A DNA stretch of 14,866 nt from Kiloniellales bacterium (GTDB lineage Bacteria; Pseudomonadota; Alphaproteobacteria; Kiloniellales; JAKSDN01): contig JAKSDN010001335.1 of assembly GCA_022360075.1 (NCBI GenBank), positions 1 to 14,866 of the forward strand, read 5' to 3'. Positions 1 through 8,115 of this stretch are shown in pieces. Each line of letters begins with the position of its first letter. Position 1 is the stretch's first letter. The notes under the pieces are model-generated. The model saw nothing but the letters and a program-made list of their open reading frames with translations. It searched no databases and had not been told where the DNA came from. The translations under genes and the position numbers were made by a program.

Positions 1-573
1 CGCGGCGCCACACTCGTCAAGCCCTACGACGATCCCGATATCATAGCCGGTCAAGGCACTTGCGGGCGCGAGTTGATCCAGCAGGCCAAGGCGCTGGATG
101 CCGAACTCGACGCCTTGCTGATCTGTTGCGGCGGCGGCGGCTTGACGGCGGGCTGCGCGCTCGCGGTCTCGGCGCTGAGCCCGGAGACCCGCGTCTACAC
201 GGTGGAGCCCGCGGGCTTCGACGACACGGCCCGCTCGCTCGAGGCGGGCGAGCGGCTGCGAAACGACGCCGGCGCCCGGTCCTTCTGCGATGCTCTCTTG
301 GCGGAGACGCCCGGCGCGCTGACCTTCTCGATCAACCGCCGACTGCTGACCGGGGGCCTCGTCGTCACCGATGCAGAGGTGACGCAGGCGATGGCCTTCG
401 CCTTCCGCACGCTGAAGCTGGTGGTCGAGCCGGGCGGCGCGGTCGCACTCGCCGCCTTGCTGTCCGGCAAGATCCCGACTCAGGGAAAGACGATCGGCCT
501 TACCCTCTCGGGCGCCAATGTCGATCCGGCGACCTTCTGCGCCGCGATCGCAACGCCGTCGGACGGACCTTAG
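1..573 (+). CDS. Threonine/serine dehydratase-like PLP enzyme, C-terminal part
   Basis: The gene is cut by the window's left edge; 190 residues are visible, in frame from base 1 to the TAG at 571-573. Fold-type II PLP enzymes of the threonine dehydratase/serine racemase group deaminate hydroxy-amino acids in the cytoplasm. Seen here: DDPDIIAGQGT at visible residues 10-20, a family hallmark; the glycine loop CCGGGGL at 42-48, which binds the PLP phosphate; and a C-terminal stretch with EPGGAVALAAL and LSGANVD, also typical. The catalytic lysine lies upstream of the window, so activity cannot be judged, and no C-terminal ACT domain follows, so it is not the long IlvA form. The substrate (threonine, serine or 3-hydroxyaspartate) is not decided by what is visible. 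Its stop overlaps the bactofilin stop on the other strand by 4 bases, a tail-to-tail arrangement. Confidence 0.88.
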   Translation, partial: RGATLVKPYDDPDIIAGQGTCGRELIQQAKALDAELDALLICCGGGGLTAGCALAVSALSPETRVYTVEPAGFDDTARSLEAGERLRNDAGARSFCDALLAETPGALTFSINRRLLTGGLVVTDAEVTQAMAFAFRTLKLVVEPGGAVALAALLSGKIPTQGKTIGLTLSGANVDPATFCAAIATPSDGP

Positions 574-1097
574 TCCGACCCGCCCCCCGTGGCCGTGGTC
601 GCGCCCGGTACCGCCACGGGTGCGACGGGCGGCGCCGGCTCCTCGGTCACCGACTTGATCACCGAGACCCGCGGCTCCGCGTTGGACTGCTCCGGCTCTA
701 GGCGGCGGATGTTGCCCTCGATGTAGGCACCGGCCTCGATCGCCAGGCTTTCGTGCGCGATGTCGCCCTCGACCCGCGCGGTCTTGGCGAGCACGACGGA
801 GGTGCACTTGATCTCGCCCTTGACGTGGCCGCAGACCCGCACGGATTCCGCGACGATCGAGCCACTGACGCTGGATTCCTCGCCGACCGTCAGGGTCCGG
901 CTGGAGATGTCACCCTCCACCCTGCCGTCGACTTGAATGTCTCCGCTGCTTTCGAGATTCCCCGTGATCTTCAGATCACCGGAGATGATCGACGGCACCG
1001 CGACAACTTTCGCCTGCGGCGGACGCTCGCTTGGCACTGGCGCTTGGCTTGGAAGCGGGGGCGTCTCGCTGCTCGACTTACTACCCTTTGAAAACAT
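570..1097 (-). CDS. Bactofilin (polymer-forming cytoskeletal protein)
   Basis: A 175-residue protein. Residues about 32-131 form the bactofilin (DUF583) core: short repeating beta strands with regularly spaced glycines (ISGDLKITGNL, DIQVDGRVEGDI, SGSIVAESVRV, GHVKGEIK, ARVEGDI, YIEGNI), as expected for a right-handed beta helix. Flanks are Pro/Ser/Ala-rich and look disordered, as in the family. Bactofilins polymerise without nucleotide at the inner face of the membrane and place cell-wall enzymes. The start at 1097 lies inside the end of the upstream peptidase gene, so the two overlap by 17 bases and are probably translated together; AAGG lies about 10 bases before the ATG. No membrane helix is visible, so membrane recruitment probably relies on the N-terminus or on the peptidase partner. 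Confidence 0.93.
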   Translation of the reverse strand: MFSKGSKSSSETPPLPSQAPVPSERPPQAKVVAVPSIISGDLKITGNLESSGDIQVDGRVEGDISSRTLTVGEESSVSGSIVAESVRVCGHVKGEIKCTSVVLAKTARVEGDIAHESLAIEAGAYIEGNIRRLEPEQSNAEPRVSVIKSVTEEPAPPVAPVAVPGATTATGGGSD

Positions 1098-3279
1098 AGC
1101 GACCTGCCTTCAAGAAGTTCGTCGGATCGATCTGCTTTCCGTTGACCAGGACTTCGTAATGAACGTGCGGTCCGGTCGAACGGCCCGAGCTGCCGAGCAG
1201 CCCGATCTTATCCCGATGCCCCACTTGTTGTCCCGGCTTGACCAGGATCTTTCGCAGATGGCCATAGCGCGTCTTGATGCCGAAGCCGTGGTCGATCTCC
1301 ACCATGCGACCGTAGCGGCCGCGCCAGCCGGCAAAGACGATCTCCCCCGGTGCCGTGCTCAACACCGGCGTTCGCGAGGGTGCCCCCAGATCCAAACCCT
1401 TGTGGATCGCCTTGCGCCCGTTGATCGGGTCGCGCCTGGGCCCGAAATTGCTGGTCACGCGGTAGTGGTCGAGCGGTGCGACCAGCGGCATATGCTGCAC
1501 GACCTTCTGTAGAGCTTCCCAACGGTCCATCTGCATGTCAAGCAGGGCCACCGAGGCCTGCAGATCATAGCTCGGATCAGTCTCGCTGATGAAGTCGTTG
1601 GGAATGAAGGGCCCGCCCTGACCCAGGTCGAGCCCGCCCACTTGCACCTGGCTGAGCAGGTCACTGACCTCGAGCCCGGTCATGGCGATGGTCTTTTCGA
1701 TCGTATCGATGCTGATCCGCGTGCGGCTCGACACGCGGTCGATCACCGCCTGGTGCGTGTCGCGCATCCCATCGAGGCGCTGCTCCAGGTGGGTCACCCG
1801 CTGCTCGTAGAAGTCGCGCTGCTGCTCGACCCGCTCGCCGCGCGCCGCAAGCTCCGCCAGTTCGTCGCGCACCTCGGCGATGGTCCCGTCGAGCGCGCTG
1901 CCGTGCTCGCGCGATTGCTTGAGCTCGTGCTCCAGCCCCGCGACCCGGGTCTCGTAGAAGTCCCGCTCTCTCGCGAGCTGCTCGCGGCGTGCGAGGTTCT
2001 CGTCGAGGGCGCTTTGCAGGCCCGCAATCCGCTCGTTCAAAAGACCGTTGTCTTGGTTCGCCCGCTCCAGGCCATCGCCGAGATCGGCGACCTGTGTCGC
2101 AAAGCTATCCTTCTCCTCGGCCAGACCGCTGTTTCGTGCCTGCGCATCGGCCAGCGCCGCCTCGAGCTGGCGGATGTTCTCGTTCAAAGACGTCGCATAG
2201 GCTTTTGATTCGGCGACTTCATCCGTCTTGGCCGCAAGCTGCTCGGCATGGCCGTCACGCTCGCTCACGAGCTGCCTGTTCCGGGCCTGCGCCTCGCCGA
2301 GCGCGGCGTCGAGGCGCTGCGCGTTCCGCTTCAGCTCTTCGCCCTCTCGCGCCGCGGCCTCGAGCTCGCTCGACAGGACGGCGACTCGAGCCGCGTAGTC
2401 GTCGCGCTCGCTCTCCAGACGATCACCGCGCGAGACCGCGTCGTCGAGCTGGCTGTCGAGACCATCGAGGCTCCCCGCCAGCGCTTCCTCGCGCTTCTTC
2501 GACGCGGCCAGCGCCGAGGTCACGCTCGAGACCTTGGTTTGCAGCGCCGCGCGCTCGCTTTCGAGCGTGTCGTGTGCCTGACGCGATTCGGTAAGCGCCT
2601 CGCCCAGCGCGCCGAGTTCGCGCTTCAGCCCGTCGCGCGATTCGGTCACCTCGGCCAGCTCTGTCTCCACCTCGGTGAGGCGGGCACCGAGCTTGGCCCG
2701 CGCCGCCACGACCTGCGCGCGTTCTGCCTGCGTGTCGCGCAAGACCGAGCGCATGTTCGAGACCTGATCGTGCAGCGAGGCATTGCGCGAAGCGATCTCT
2801 TTCAGATCGTTCTCGAAGCTCTCGAGCCGCTCCCTAAGGCCTTCTTGCGCCACGACCACTCGGGCCCGCTCGGTCTGCGACTGCTCCAAGCGGTCCTTGA
2901 TCTCGGCGACGCTCGAAGGATCGGATGGATCCTGCTCCAGCAGCGACAGGAGATAAGCCTGATTGCCCTCGAGATCGCGCGTGATCTGCACGAACTGATC
3001 GTGGTACTCGCTGACTTCGGACAGCAGATCGAAGTAGGCCAGTCGATGGCGCTCGATCTCCTTGTCCTTGCCGCCGACGATCCCGTCAAGGAAGACGAAG
3101 CTCGTGCTCGTGAAGGCCAGCCATCCGAAAACGGCGAGGCAGGCGATTGCGACCAGCTCTTGCGATCGACGCGACAGCCGGATGTAGCGCACCCGGTCGT
3201 TGGCACGTAAGAAGATTTCGCGTTCGATGAAAAGCCGATCCAGGAAACGTTTGATGGTCCGCTTGTTGATCCGATTCAT
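1081..3279 (-). CDS. Membrane-anchored coiled-coil M23 peptidoglycan endopeptidase
   Basis: A 732-residue protein predicted to cut peptidoglycan crosslinks in the periplasm. The start at 3279 (MNRINKRTIK) is preferred over an in-frame start at 3366 because the extra 29 residues look non-coding and the basic N-terminus then leads directly to the membrane helix. Order: basic cytoplasmic tail 1-40; one transmembrane helix about 42-64; a very long periplasmic coiled coil about 70-510, rich in Glu, Arg, Ala and Leu with repeated phrases such as LESERD and LARERDFYE; and a C-terminal LytM/M23 domain from about 600. Zinc ligands are present: HKGLD 626-630, YGH with His674, and HVH 705-707, so the enzyme looks active. 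The coiled-coil-M23 architecture followed by bactofilin matches the known LmdC-like pairing in alphaproteobacteria, where bactofilin localises the hydrolase. Confidence 0.92.
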   Translation of the reverse strand: MNRINKRTIKRFLDRLFIEREIFLRANDRVRYIRLSRRSQELVAIACLAVFGWLAFTSTSFVFLDGIVGGKDKEIERHRLAYFDLLSEVSEYHDQFVQITRDLEGNQAYLLSLLEQDPSDPSSVAEIKDRLEQSQTERARVVVAQEGLRERLESFENDLKEIASRNASLHDQVSNMRSVLRDTQAERAQVVAARAKLGARLTEVETELAEVTESRDGLKRELGALGEALTESRQAHDTLESERAALQTKVSSVTSALAASKKREEALAGSLDGLDSQLDDAVSRGDRLESERDDYAARVAVLSSELEAAAREGEELKRNAQRLDAALGEAQARNRQLVSERDGHAEQLAAKTDEVAESKAYATSLNENIRQLEAALADAQARNSGLAEEKDSFATQVADLGDGLERANQDNGLLNERIAGLQSALDENLARREQLARERDFYETRVAGLEHELKQSREHGSALDGTIAEVRDELAELAARGERVEQQRDFYEQRVTHLEQRLDGMRDTHQAVIDRVSSRTRISIDTIEKTIAMTGLEVSDLLSQVQVGGLDLGQGGPFIPNDFISETDPSYDLQASVALLDMQMDRWEALQKVVQHMPLVAPLDHYRVTSNFGPRRDPINGRKAIHKGLDLGAPSRTPVLSTAPGEIVFAGWRGRYGRMVEIDHGFGIKTRYGHLRKILVKPGQQVGHRDKIGLLGSSGRSTGPHVHYEVLVNGKQIDPTNFLKAGRYVFKG

Positions 3280-3297
3280 TCCTGGACCTTGTTGCCC

Positions 3298-3315
3298 TTG
3301 TGTTGGTTGACACAA
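3298..3315. repeat. Short inverted repeat upstream of the M23 start
   Basis: TTGTGT at 3298-3303 and ACACAA at 3310-3315 are perfect inverted 6-mers separated by 6 bases. They lie about 20 bases upstream of the M23 start codon on the minus strand, so the site could be an operator or a small hairpin in the leader. Six-base arms can occur by chance; this is only a candidate. Confidence 0.3.
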
Positions 3316-3500
3316 CAGCGCCCGCCTGGACAGCGGCCGCCCCTCAGACAACGCAACGGACCCCAACGGAGGCCCGCTGTGTCACACGACCCGGCTCTCG
3401 AGGAATTCCCCCTACGCGATTTCAGGACGGTCAGAACCCGCGGAGCGGGCCTTTCCTCCTTCTTCGCCTTGCCGACTCTCTAAGGCTCCCCTGGTTGACA

Positions 3501-3529
3501 AGATTAACCATCACGGCGCCGCGAGGCAA
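3501..3529 (-). promoter_or_regulatory. Weak sigma-70-like promoter candidate for M23-bactofilin
   Basis: On the minus strand TTGCCT (3524-3529) and TAATCT (3501-3506) are 17 bases apart. The -35 matches consensus at four of six positions and the -10 at three. It sits about 220 bases upstream of the M23 start, in the only intergenic space that could hold that promoter. The match is poor enough that chance is possible. Confidence 0.22.
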
Positions 3530-3676
3530 GGCCTAACCCATTTCAAAACCTTAAAGAACTGTGAATCAGTCGGCTTTGGGGAACGCTCCGAGAACGACTC
3601 GAAATCGACTCGGAGGAGCCTTCGCGACGACTCCGGATGCGCTTTCAAAGACTTCGCTACAACCCGAGAGTTTGGG

Positions 3677-5581
3677 TCAGGAGGACTCGCCCTTGCGCCG
3701 ATCGAGATCGAAATTCGCAAAGACGTAGTCGATGATCTCCTGCACGCAGGAATCGACCGTTTGCGTTCCCGTATCGACCGAGAGCTCCGCCGTCGCTGGC
3801 GCCTCGTAGGGCGCGGAGACGCCGGTGAAGTCCTTGATCTCGCCGGCCCGCGCCTTGCGATAAAGGCCCTTGGGATCGCGCCCCTCGCAGACCTTCAGGT
3901 CGGCATTGATGAAGATCTCGTGGAATGCGCCCTTGGCCGCGGTCCGCGCTCTGTCCCGATCGGCGCGATAGGGCGAGATAAAGGCGCTGATGCAGATGAA
4001 ACCCGCATCGGCGAACAACGCCGCCGCCTCGCCGACACGGCGGATGTTCTCCGCCCGATCCTCCGGCGCGAACCCGAGGTTGGCGTTGAGGCCGCGGCGC
4101 ACGTTGTCGCCATCGAGCACATAGACGTTGTAGCCCTTGGCGAAGAGCCGCCGCTCGACCTCCATGGCCAGGGTCGACTTGCCCGCCCCCGATAGGCCGG
4201 TGAACCAGAGCACGCCGCCGCGATGGCCGTTGCGCTGATAGCGGTTCTCGGCGCTGACGCCGTGGTCGACGCTGTAGACGTTGGTCGAGCGTACGGTCAG
4301 CGCCTGACGCTGATCCGGATAGCCCTCCATCGAGATCAGGCCGCCGGCCACGGTATCGTAGCCGTCCACGAGGACGCAGCGCCCGGTCCGGGCGAGCTCG
4401 CCATACTCGTCCAGGGCCAGGATCTCGCGGCTGCGCAGGACCACCTCGGCCACGGCGTTGCGCTCGACGCGCTCGCCGGTGGCGCTCGACAGGCTGTCGG
4501 TATCGATGATGCGATCGATGGCCGCCACGCTCACCGGCGCCTCGCGAGTCGCCAGCTTGATCTTGTAGCGCGCGCCGACCCGCAGCGGCTCGTGGGCGAG
4601 CCAGAAGAGATGGGCGCGAAACACCGTGGAGAGGCGTGGCGGCGTCTCCTCGTGGCTCGCGATCTCGCCGCGCTCGAGGAAGATCTGCGGCTCCAGGGTG
4701 ATGCCGACCGATTGGCCGGCCTGGACCTGGACCGGCGGCGTCGGTTCGTTCCAGGCCTCGATAGAGCGCACGATCGCGGTCTTGTTGGCGGGCGAGAACA
4801 ACAGGGTGTCGCCCACGCGCAGCGTTCCCGACTCGATCCGCCCGGCGACAATCCGGCGCCGATCGAACTTGTAGACGGCTTGAACCGGCAGGCGCAGCGG
4901 CTGGTCGAGGGAACGGGCGACGATCTGAAAGCGATCGAGGGCCTCGAGGAGGCTGGGGCCCGTGAACCAGCCCATGCGCCTCGAAGTCTCGGCCACGTTG
5001 TCGCCCGTTCGGGCGGAGACCGGTAGCACGACGGTCGGCGTGACGCCGACCTCGCGCAGGTAGTTGTCGATCTCGCGGCTCACCGCGCTGAAGCGCGCGC
5101 CGTCGAAGTCCACCAGGTCCATCTTGTTGACCACCACCGCGACCTGGCGAATGCCCAGCAGATGCAGCAGATAGCCGTGGCGCCGGGTCTGCTCGCGCAC
5201 GCCCTCGGCGGCGTCGATCACCAGCAACGCGGCATCGGCGGCCGCGGCACCGCTGATCATGTTCTTGAGGAATTCCCGGTGGCCGGGGGCGTCGATGATG
5301 ACGTAGTCGCGCTGCGGCGTCTTGAACCAGATCTGAGTCGTGTCGATGGTGACGGCCTGGTCGCGCTCGGCCTGGAAGGCGTCGAGCACGAAGGACCATT
5401 CGACCTCCATGCCGCGGCGCGCCGAGACGGCCTTCAGCTCCTCGAATTTGCCCGGCGGCAGCGAGTCCGTCTCGTGGAGAAGACGGCCGATCAGCGACGA
5501 CTTGCCGTGATCGACATGGCCCACGACCACGAGGCGCAACTGCTCGCGCACGGCGGTCCGGAAGCTCACCTGACGCTCCAT
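3677..5581 (-). CDS. cysNC: Sulfate adenylyltransferase subunit 1 fused to APS kinase (CysN-CysC)
   Basis: A 634-residue bifunctional enzyme. The N-terminal GTPase half (CysN) drives adenylation of sulfate by CysD to APS; the C-terminal kinase half (CysC) phosphorylates APS to PAPS. GTPase motifs are intact: P-loop GHVDHGKS 21-28, DAPGH 97-101 and NKMD 152-155, followed by EF-Tu-like beta-barrel domains to about 430. The kinase has its own P-loop GLSGAGKST 462-470, [10 protein letters not shown] soon after it, and [10 protein letters not shown] around 534-543, the segment holding the family's phospho-serine. The start at 5581 is chosen because residues before it in the open frame do not resemble the family, and GAGGGG lies just before the ATG. 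It begins 25 bases after the cysD stop, so the two form an operon. PAPS can feed reduction or sulfation; no reductase is in the window. Confidence 0.97.
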   Translation of the reverse strand: MERQVSFRTAVREQLRLVVVGHVDHGKSSLIGRLLHETDSLPPGKFEELKAVSARRGMEVEWSFVLDAFQAERDQAVTIDTTQIWFKTPQRDYVIIDAPGHREFLKNMISGAAAADAALLVIDAAEGVREQTRRHGYLLHLLGIRQVAVVVNKMDLVDFDGARFSAVSREIDNYLREVGVTPTVVLPVSARTGDNVAETSRRMGWFTGPSLLEALDRFQIVARSLDQPLRLPVQAVYKFDRRRIVAGRIESGTLRVGDTLLFSPANKTAIVRSIEAWNEPTPPVQVQAGQSVGITLEPQIFLERGEIASHEETPPRLSTVFRAHLFWLAHEPLRVGARYKIKLATREAPVSVAAIDRIIDTDSLSSATGERVERNAVAEVVLRSREILALDEYGELARTGRCVLVDGYDTVAGGLISMEGYPDQRQALTVRSTNVYSVDHGVSAENRYQRNGHRGGVLWFTGLSGAGKSTLAMEVERRLFAKGYNVYVLDGDNVRRGLNANLGFAPEDRAENIRRVGEAAALFADAGFICISAFISPYRADRDRARTAAKGAFHEIFINADLKVCEGRDPKGLYRKARAGEIKDFTGVSAPYEAPATAELSVDTGTQTVDSCVQEIIDYVFANFDLDRRKGESS

Positions 5582-5606
5582 ACCCCTCGGCCCATGCTCT
5601 CCCGGC

Positions 5607-6401
5607 TCACATGTAGCCGCTGGCGCGCAGGCGCTCGAAGGCGTCCTCGCGCTCGTGGTCCATCGCCCGGCCGGCCCGCTCGGCGACCTTCGTGGTCTCG
5701 AGCTCGGCGATGATCTCGGCGACGCTCGCGGCCTCGGACTCGATCGGGAAGGTGATGTCCTGATCGCCGAGAGAGCGGTAGCGCTTGCCGTCGCTGGCGA
5801 AGTAGAGCGAGACGACCGGAATCCGCTCGCGCTCGATGTAGCGCCAGATGTCCAGCTCCGTCCAGTGCAGCAAGGGATGGATGCGCACGTGGACGCCCGG
5901 CGGGAAGTCGGTCTTGAACTGGTCCCAGAACTCGGGCGGCTGATCGCGGAAGTGCCATTCGCCCGATTCGCTGCGCGGACTGAACACCCGCTCCTTGGCA
6001 CGGGTCGCCTGTTCGTCGCGCCGGATGCCGGCGATGATGCCCCTGAAGCCCCGTTCGGCGATGGCCCGGCGCAGGCCTTCGGTCTTGCGCGCCGCCGAGC
6101 GGGCGGCCGGCGGCAGCGAAGGATCGATCTCCTCGACCGGCGGACAGTCGAAGACCAGAAGGTCGAGGCCCCACTCCGCGGCGTAGCGCTCACGGAAGGC
6201 GTACATCTCCGGAAACTTCTTGCCCGTGTCCACGTGCACCAGCGGGAAGGGCACGTGGCCGAAGAAGGCCTTGCGGGCCAGCCAGAGCATGACGTTGGAG
6301 TCCTTGCCCAGGGACCACAGCATGGCCAGCGGCTCCACGCCCTGATAGGCCTCGCGGAGGATGAAGATCGACTGCGCTTCCAACTCGTCCAGTCGCTTCA
6401 T
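5607..6401 (-). CDS. cysD: Sulfate adenylyltransferase subunit 2 (CysD)
   Basis: A 264-residue PP-loop ATP pyrophosphatase, the catalytic partner of CysN: it makes adenosine 5'-phosphosulfate from ATP and sulfate. The nucleotide-binding PP-loop [10 protein letters not shown] is at residues 30-39, followed by family phrases [32 protein letters not shown] and [16 protein letters not shown], and the protein ends near the usual GYM. It is somewhat shorter than the roughly 300 residues of Escherichia coli CysD, mainly at the N-terminus and between motifs. AGGA lies 6 bases before the ATG. It is the first gene of the cysD-cysNC operon; its promoter should be in the non-coding stretch just upstream. 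Confidence 0.97.
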   Translation of the reverse strand: MKRLDELEAQSIFILREAYQGVEPLAMLWSLGKDSNVMLWLARKAFFGHVPFPLVHVDTGKKFPEMYAFRERYAAEWGLDLLVFDCPPVEEIDPSLPPAARSAARKTEGLRRAIAERGFRGIIAGIRRDEQATRAKERVFSPRSESGEWHFRDQPPEFWDQFKTDFPPGVHVRIHPLLHWTELDIWRYIERERIPVVSLYFASDGKRYRSLGDQDITFPIESEAASVAEIIAELETTKVAERAGRAMDHEREDAFERLRASGYM

Positions 6402-6455
6402 GGCTTGTCCTGCTGGGAAATTCCGTCTGGCTCGTCGGGCAGGCTGCGCGTGAAA

Positions 6456-6474
6456 GAGGCGCGCCGAGCGCCTC
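6456..6474 (-). promoter_or_regulatory. Hairpin in the cysD leader
   Basis: GAGGCGC (6456-6462) and GCGCCTC (6468-6474) form a perfect 7-bp stem with a 5-base loop, about 55 bases upstream of the cysD start. It could be a leader structure or simply GC-rich chance; no T run follows, so it is not a typical terminator. Confidence 0.3.
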
Positions 6475-6488
6475 AGGCCGGAGCCGCG

Positions 6489-6517
6489 CGGATAGAGCTT
6501 TTGGGCGGTTGGATCAA
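6489..6517 (-). promoter_or_regulatory. Weak promoter candidate for cysD-cysNC
   Basis: On the minus strand TTGATC (6512-6517) and TATCCG (6489-6494) are 17 bases apart, about 90 bases upstream of the cysD ATG. The match is partial, and no binding site for a known sulfur regulator was identified. Confidence 0.22.
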
Positions 6518-6770
6518 CAGTTTTCTAGGAACGGCGCATACTTGACCCAGCTCGGGGAGCGGTAAGCGGTACCCGCCGGCGCCACGCCGTCGGACAACGC
6601 GGGCTCAGTCGGACCCGGCGCGGCCAGCTCTCTCCACCATGGCGCTTCTAACCGTCACCTTTCCACTTTCGAGCGATCGGGCCTCGCGCTCTTTGAGCAC
6701 CTCTTCAAGACTTCGCAAAGGTTCGAGAAGATAAGGACTTACGAAGTCATCCTGATCCAAGTAGCGCGAC

Positions 6771-6802
6771 TTATCCACTGGTTTTCCCCAGAGTTGTCCA
6801 CA
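6771..6802 (+). promoter_or_regulatory. Three tandem DnaA-box-like 9-mers
   Basis: TTATCCACT (6771-6779), TTTTCCCCA (6782-6790) and TTGTCCACA (6794-6802) sit in the same orientation at 11- and 12-base steps. The bacterial DnaA-box consensus is TTATCCACA; the first and third each differ from it at one position and the middle at two. An AT-rich stretch (ATATATAG onward to about 6841, ending in the palindrome CACTAAATAGTG at 6830-6841) follows directly, as a duplex-unwinding element would. This could be part of a replication origin or a DnaA-regulated site; usual alphaproteobacterial origin neighbours (hemE, rho, dnaA, parAB) are not in the window. Confidence 0.5.
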
Positions 6803-7201
6803 ATATATAGTAGGGCTGAACTCAATAAACACTAAATAGTGCAGTCAGGCAAGACGTGAGGTAGTACGGCGGGCATTTTTTCCCCGGAGGCGCGGCCCAA
6901 GGCGGCAAAGCGCTCGAGCGGTGATGCCCGTCACTTTCGCCCGCCCGAACCGCACCCAGATACTGGCATGACCTCAATCTCGAACGGCGCGGACCACCGG
7001 GCCGTTGCTGTTCGGGCCCTCAAGGCACCCGATCGTTCGACTGCCGGTCCTTCGATCGCAGTCGCACGCGCCCAGCGGTCCGGCCATGCCGAGTTCCTCC
7101 CTTCGGCTTAGCCGGCTGCCTTAACTCTCGGGTAACGCTGGGCAATGTAGGATCGGCTCCGTCACGGATGTGTCATGAACTCCCTGGGCGGAGCCGATCC
7201 A

Positions 7202-7480
7202 ATGCCCGACTACGACGTACGCCTGAAGCTGGACGACGACCAGCACTCGCTCCACCTGGAGGTCTATCAGCGCGTCTGTTGCGAGGGCGAAGAGAGCGAG
7301 GACACGGTCGTTCAACGGGCCAAGGCGCAGTTCTGGAACTGGGCCATGAAGCGCGGCTCGGAATGGTCCAAGGTGGCCATGCGCATCCCCTTTCTGACTG
7401 TCACCGAAGCCGAGGTCCAGGAAGCCGGCGCCCTGTCTCAGCCGAGAGAAGAAGCGAAGCTCAGCTCGCCCTTGGTGTGA
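7202..7480 (+). CDS. Hypothetical protein, 92 residues
   Basis: I do not recognise a family. The start at 7202 is supported by GGAG 8 bases upstream; an ATG at 7175 would add nine residues without a better site. The protein has an acidic, polar first half (DVRLKLDDDQHSLHLEVYQRV), two adjacent cysteines at 26-27, and a Trp-rich middle (FWNWAMKRGSEWSKVAM, 44-60). There is no signal peptide or membrane helix, so it is probably a small cytoplasmic protein. Codon use has the strong GC third positions of neighbouring genes, which supports it being real. It ends 3 bases before the stop of the convergent PilZ gene. Confidence 0.7.
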   Translation: MPDYDVRLKLDDDQHSLHLEVYQRVCCEGEESEDTVVQRAKAQFWNWAMKRGSEWSKVAMRIPFLTVTEAEVQEAGALSQPREEAKLSSPLV

Positions 7481-7483
7481 CGT

Positions 7484-7849
7484 TCAAGAGACTTCGCGGT
7501 AGGACGAGCCGAGACCGCCCAGGACCCTGAAGACCTCGGCGGGCGAGTCGCGAAAGCGGAGCCCCAGCATATCCTCACGGCACCATGCGACGCGGCATGC
7601 CAGGCGCCCCATGCCCGGGATCTCGAGACTCGCCGCTTCGCCCTCCTCCGGCCCCGACGGCAGGCCATCGGGAAAACGCAGGCCCGCGCCTTCGGGCGAG
7701 AGATCGCAGATCAGACAATCCGAGAGGCCGCCGAACCAGACCAACTGCGCCGGCTGCAGCAGGCCGGTGCGCGACGATCGCCGTCGCTCGGGCGCCGCAT
7801 CGCGCTCGTCTGCCTTCGCCTTGGATGAACTGTCCGACCGCTGCGCCAT
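7484..7849 (-). CDS. PilZ-domain protein (predicted cyclic-di-GMP receptor)
   Basis: A 121-residue single-domain protein. PilZ domains bind cyclic di-GMP with an RxxxR motif and a D/NxSxxG motif; here they are RRSSR at 23-27 and DLSPEG at 49-54, followed by the expected beta-rich segment LEIPGMGRLACRVAWCREDMLGLRF (75-99). The N-terminal 20 residues are charged and low in complexity. It would act in the cytoplasm by binding a partner; no partner (flagellar, cellulose or similar) is adjacent, so its output is unknown. The ATG at 7849 has GGGA just upstream; a GTG at 7864 is an alternative adding five residues. It converges on the 92-residue gene. Confidence 0.85.
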   Translation of the reverse strand: MAQRSDSSSKAKADERDAAPERRRSSRTGLLQPAQLVWFGGLSDCLICDLSPEGAGLRFPDGLPSGPEEGEAASLEIPGMGRLACRVAWCREDMLGLRFRDSPAEVFRVLGGLGSSYREVS

Positions 7850-8115
7850 GGCGTCCCATCGCACGGCATGGCAAGAAACAAATTCGCATGCCGCAGATCT
7901 CCGCCCGGTCGTCGGATGAGACTAGCGCCAAATTGTTTCATGGTGATAAATGTCTGACATCGGAGCATTTTCTCTCTATTTCTCAGGTAAAACTCGAATT
8001 TGAGCCAAATTCTACTAATATTTGTTTAGAATTATTGATGTTTCTTAGGAAACATGAACAAATTATTAGGACCTTGGCGCTAACATCCCCTTCGACCGCC
8101 TCGTGGAGAGATCCC
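7850..8115. other. AT-rich intergenic region
   Basis: This stretch separates the divergent PilZ and 60-residue genes. Bases about 7926-8075 are strikingly AT-rich against very GC-rich surroundings, with runs such as CTACTAATATTTG. It must carry the promoters of both genes, but no promoter with a good match on either strand stood out. It contains the palindrome listed separately. Confidence 0.6.
8038..8055. repeat. Perfect 7-bp-arm palindrome in the AT-rich island
   Basis: ATGTTTC (8038-8044) and GAAACAT (8049-8055) are perfect inverted copies around TTAG. Weaker symmetry continues outward (AATTATTG on the left, AACAAATT on the right). It lies about 60 bases upstream of the small membrane protein gene and could be an operator for either divergent gene. 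Confidence 0.4.

Larger units (their letters stand above)
3280..3676. other. Non-coding region between cysNC and the M23 gene
   Basis: About 400 bases with no credible gene; open frames here lack family resemblance and ribosome binding sites. It must hold the promoter of the M23-bactofilin pair and the 3' end of the cysNC transcript. It contains a weak promoter candidate, a short inverted repeat near the M23 start, and GANTC sites at 3474, 3563, 3596, 3607 and 3629. No clear terminator with a T run follows cysNC. Confidence 0.6.
6402..7201. other. Long non-coding region with DnaA-box-like sites
   Basis: About 800 bases without a convincing gene. From right to left on the map it holds the leader of the 92-residue gene at 7202, GC-rich sequence with no feature I recognise (about 6850-7150), an AT-rich stretch about 6800-6842, three DnaA-box-like 9-mers at 6771-6802, and the cysD promoter and leader (6402-6520). 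Two small frames were considered: one at 6605-6832 (minus, 75 codons), which overlaps the DnaA-like boxes, and one at 6968-7111 (plus, 47 residues); neither resembles a family I know. Confidence 0.6.

Noticed and set aside
2248..3210. 320-codon plus-strand open frame opposite the M23 coiled coil
   Set aside because: The Leu/Arg-rich translation mirrors the coiled coil on the other strand; no ribosome binding site or known family.
3657..5399. 580-codon minus-strand open frame over cysNC
   Set aside because: It is a frame-shifted shadow: Arg/Pro/Gly-rich with no motifs, while the other frame holds intact GTPase and kinase motifs.
6968..7111. 47-residue plus-strand frame in the long non-coding region
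   Set aside because: No ribosome binding site before its ATG and no recognisable features.
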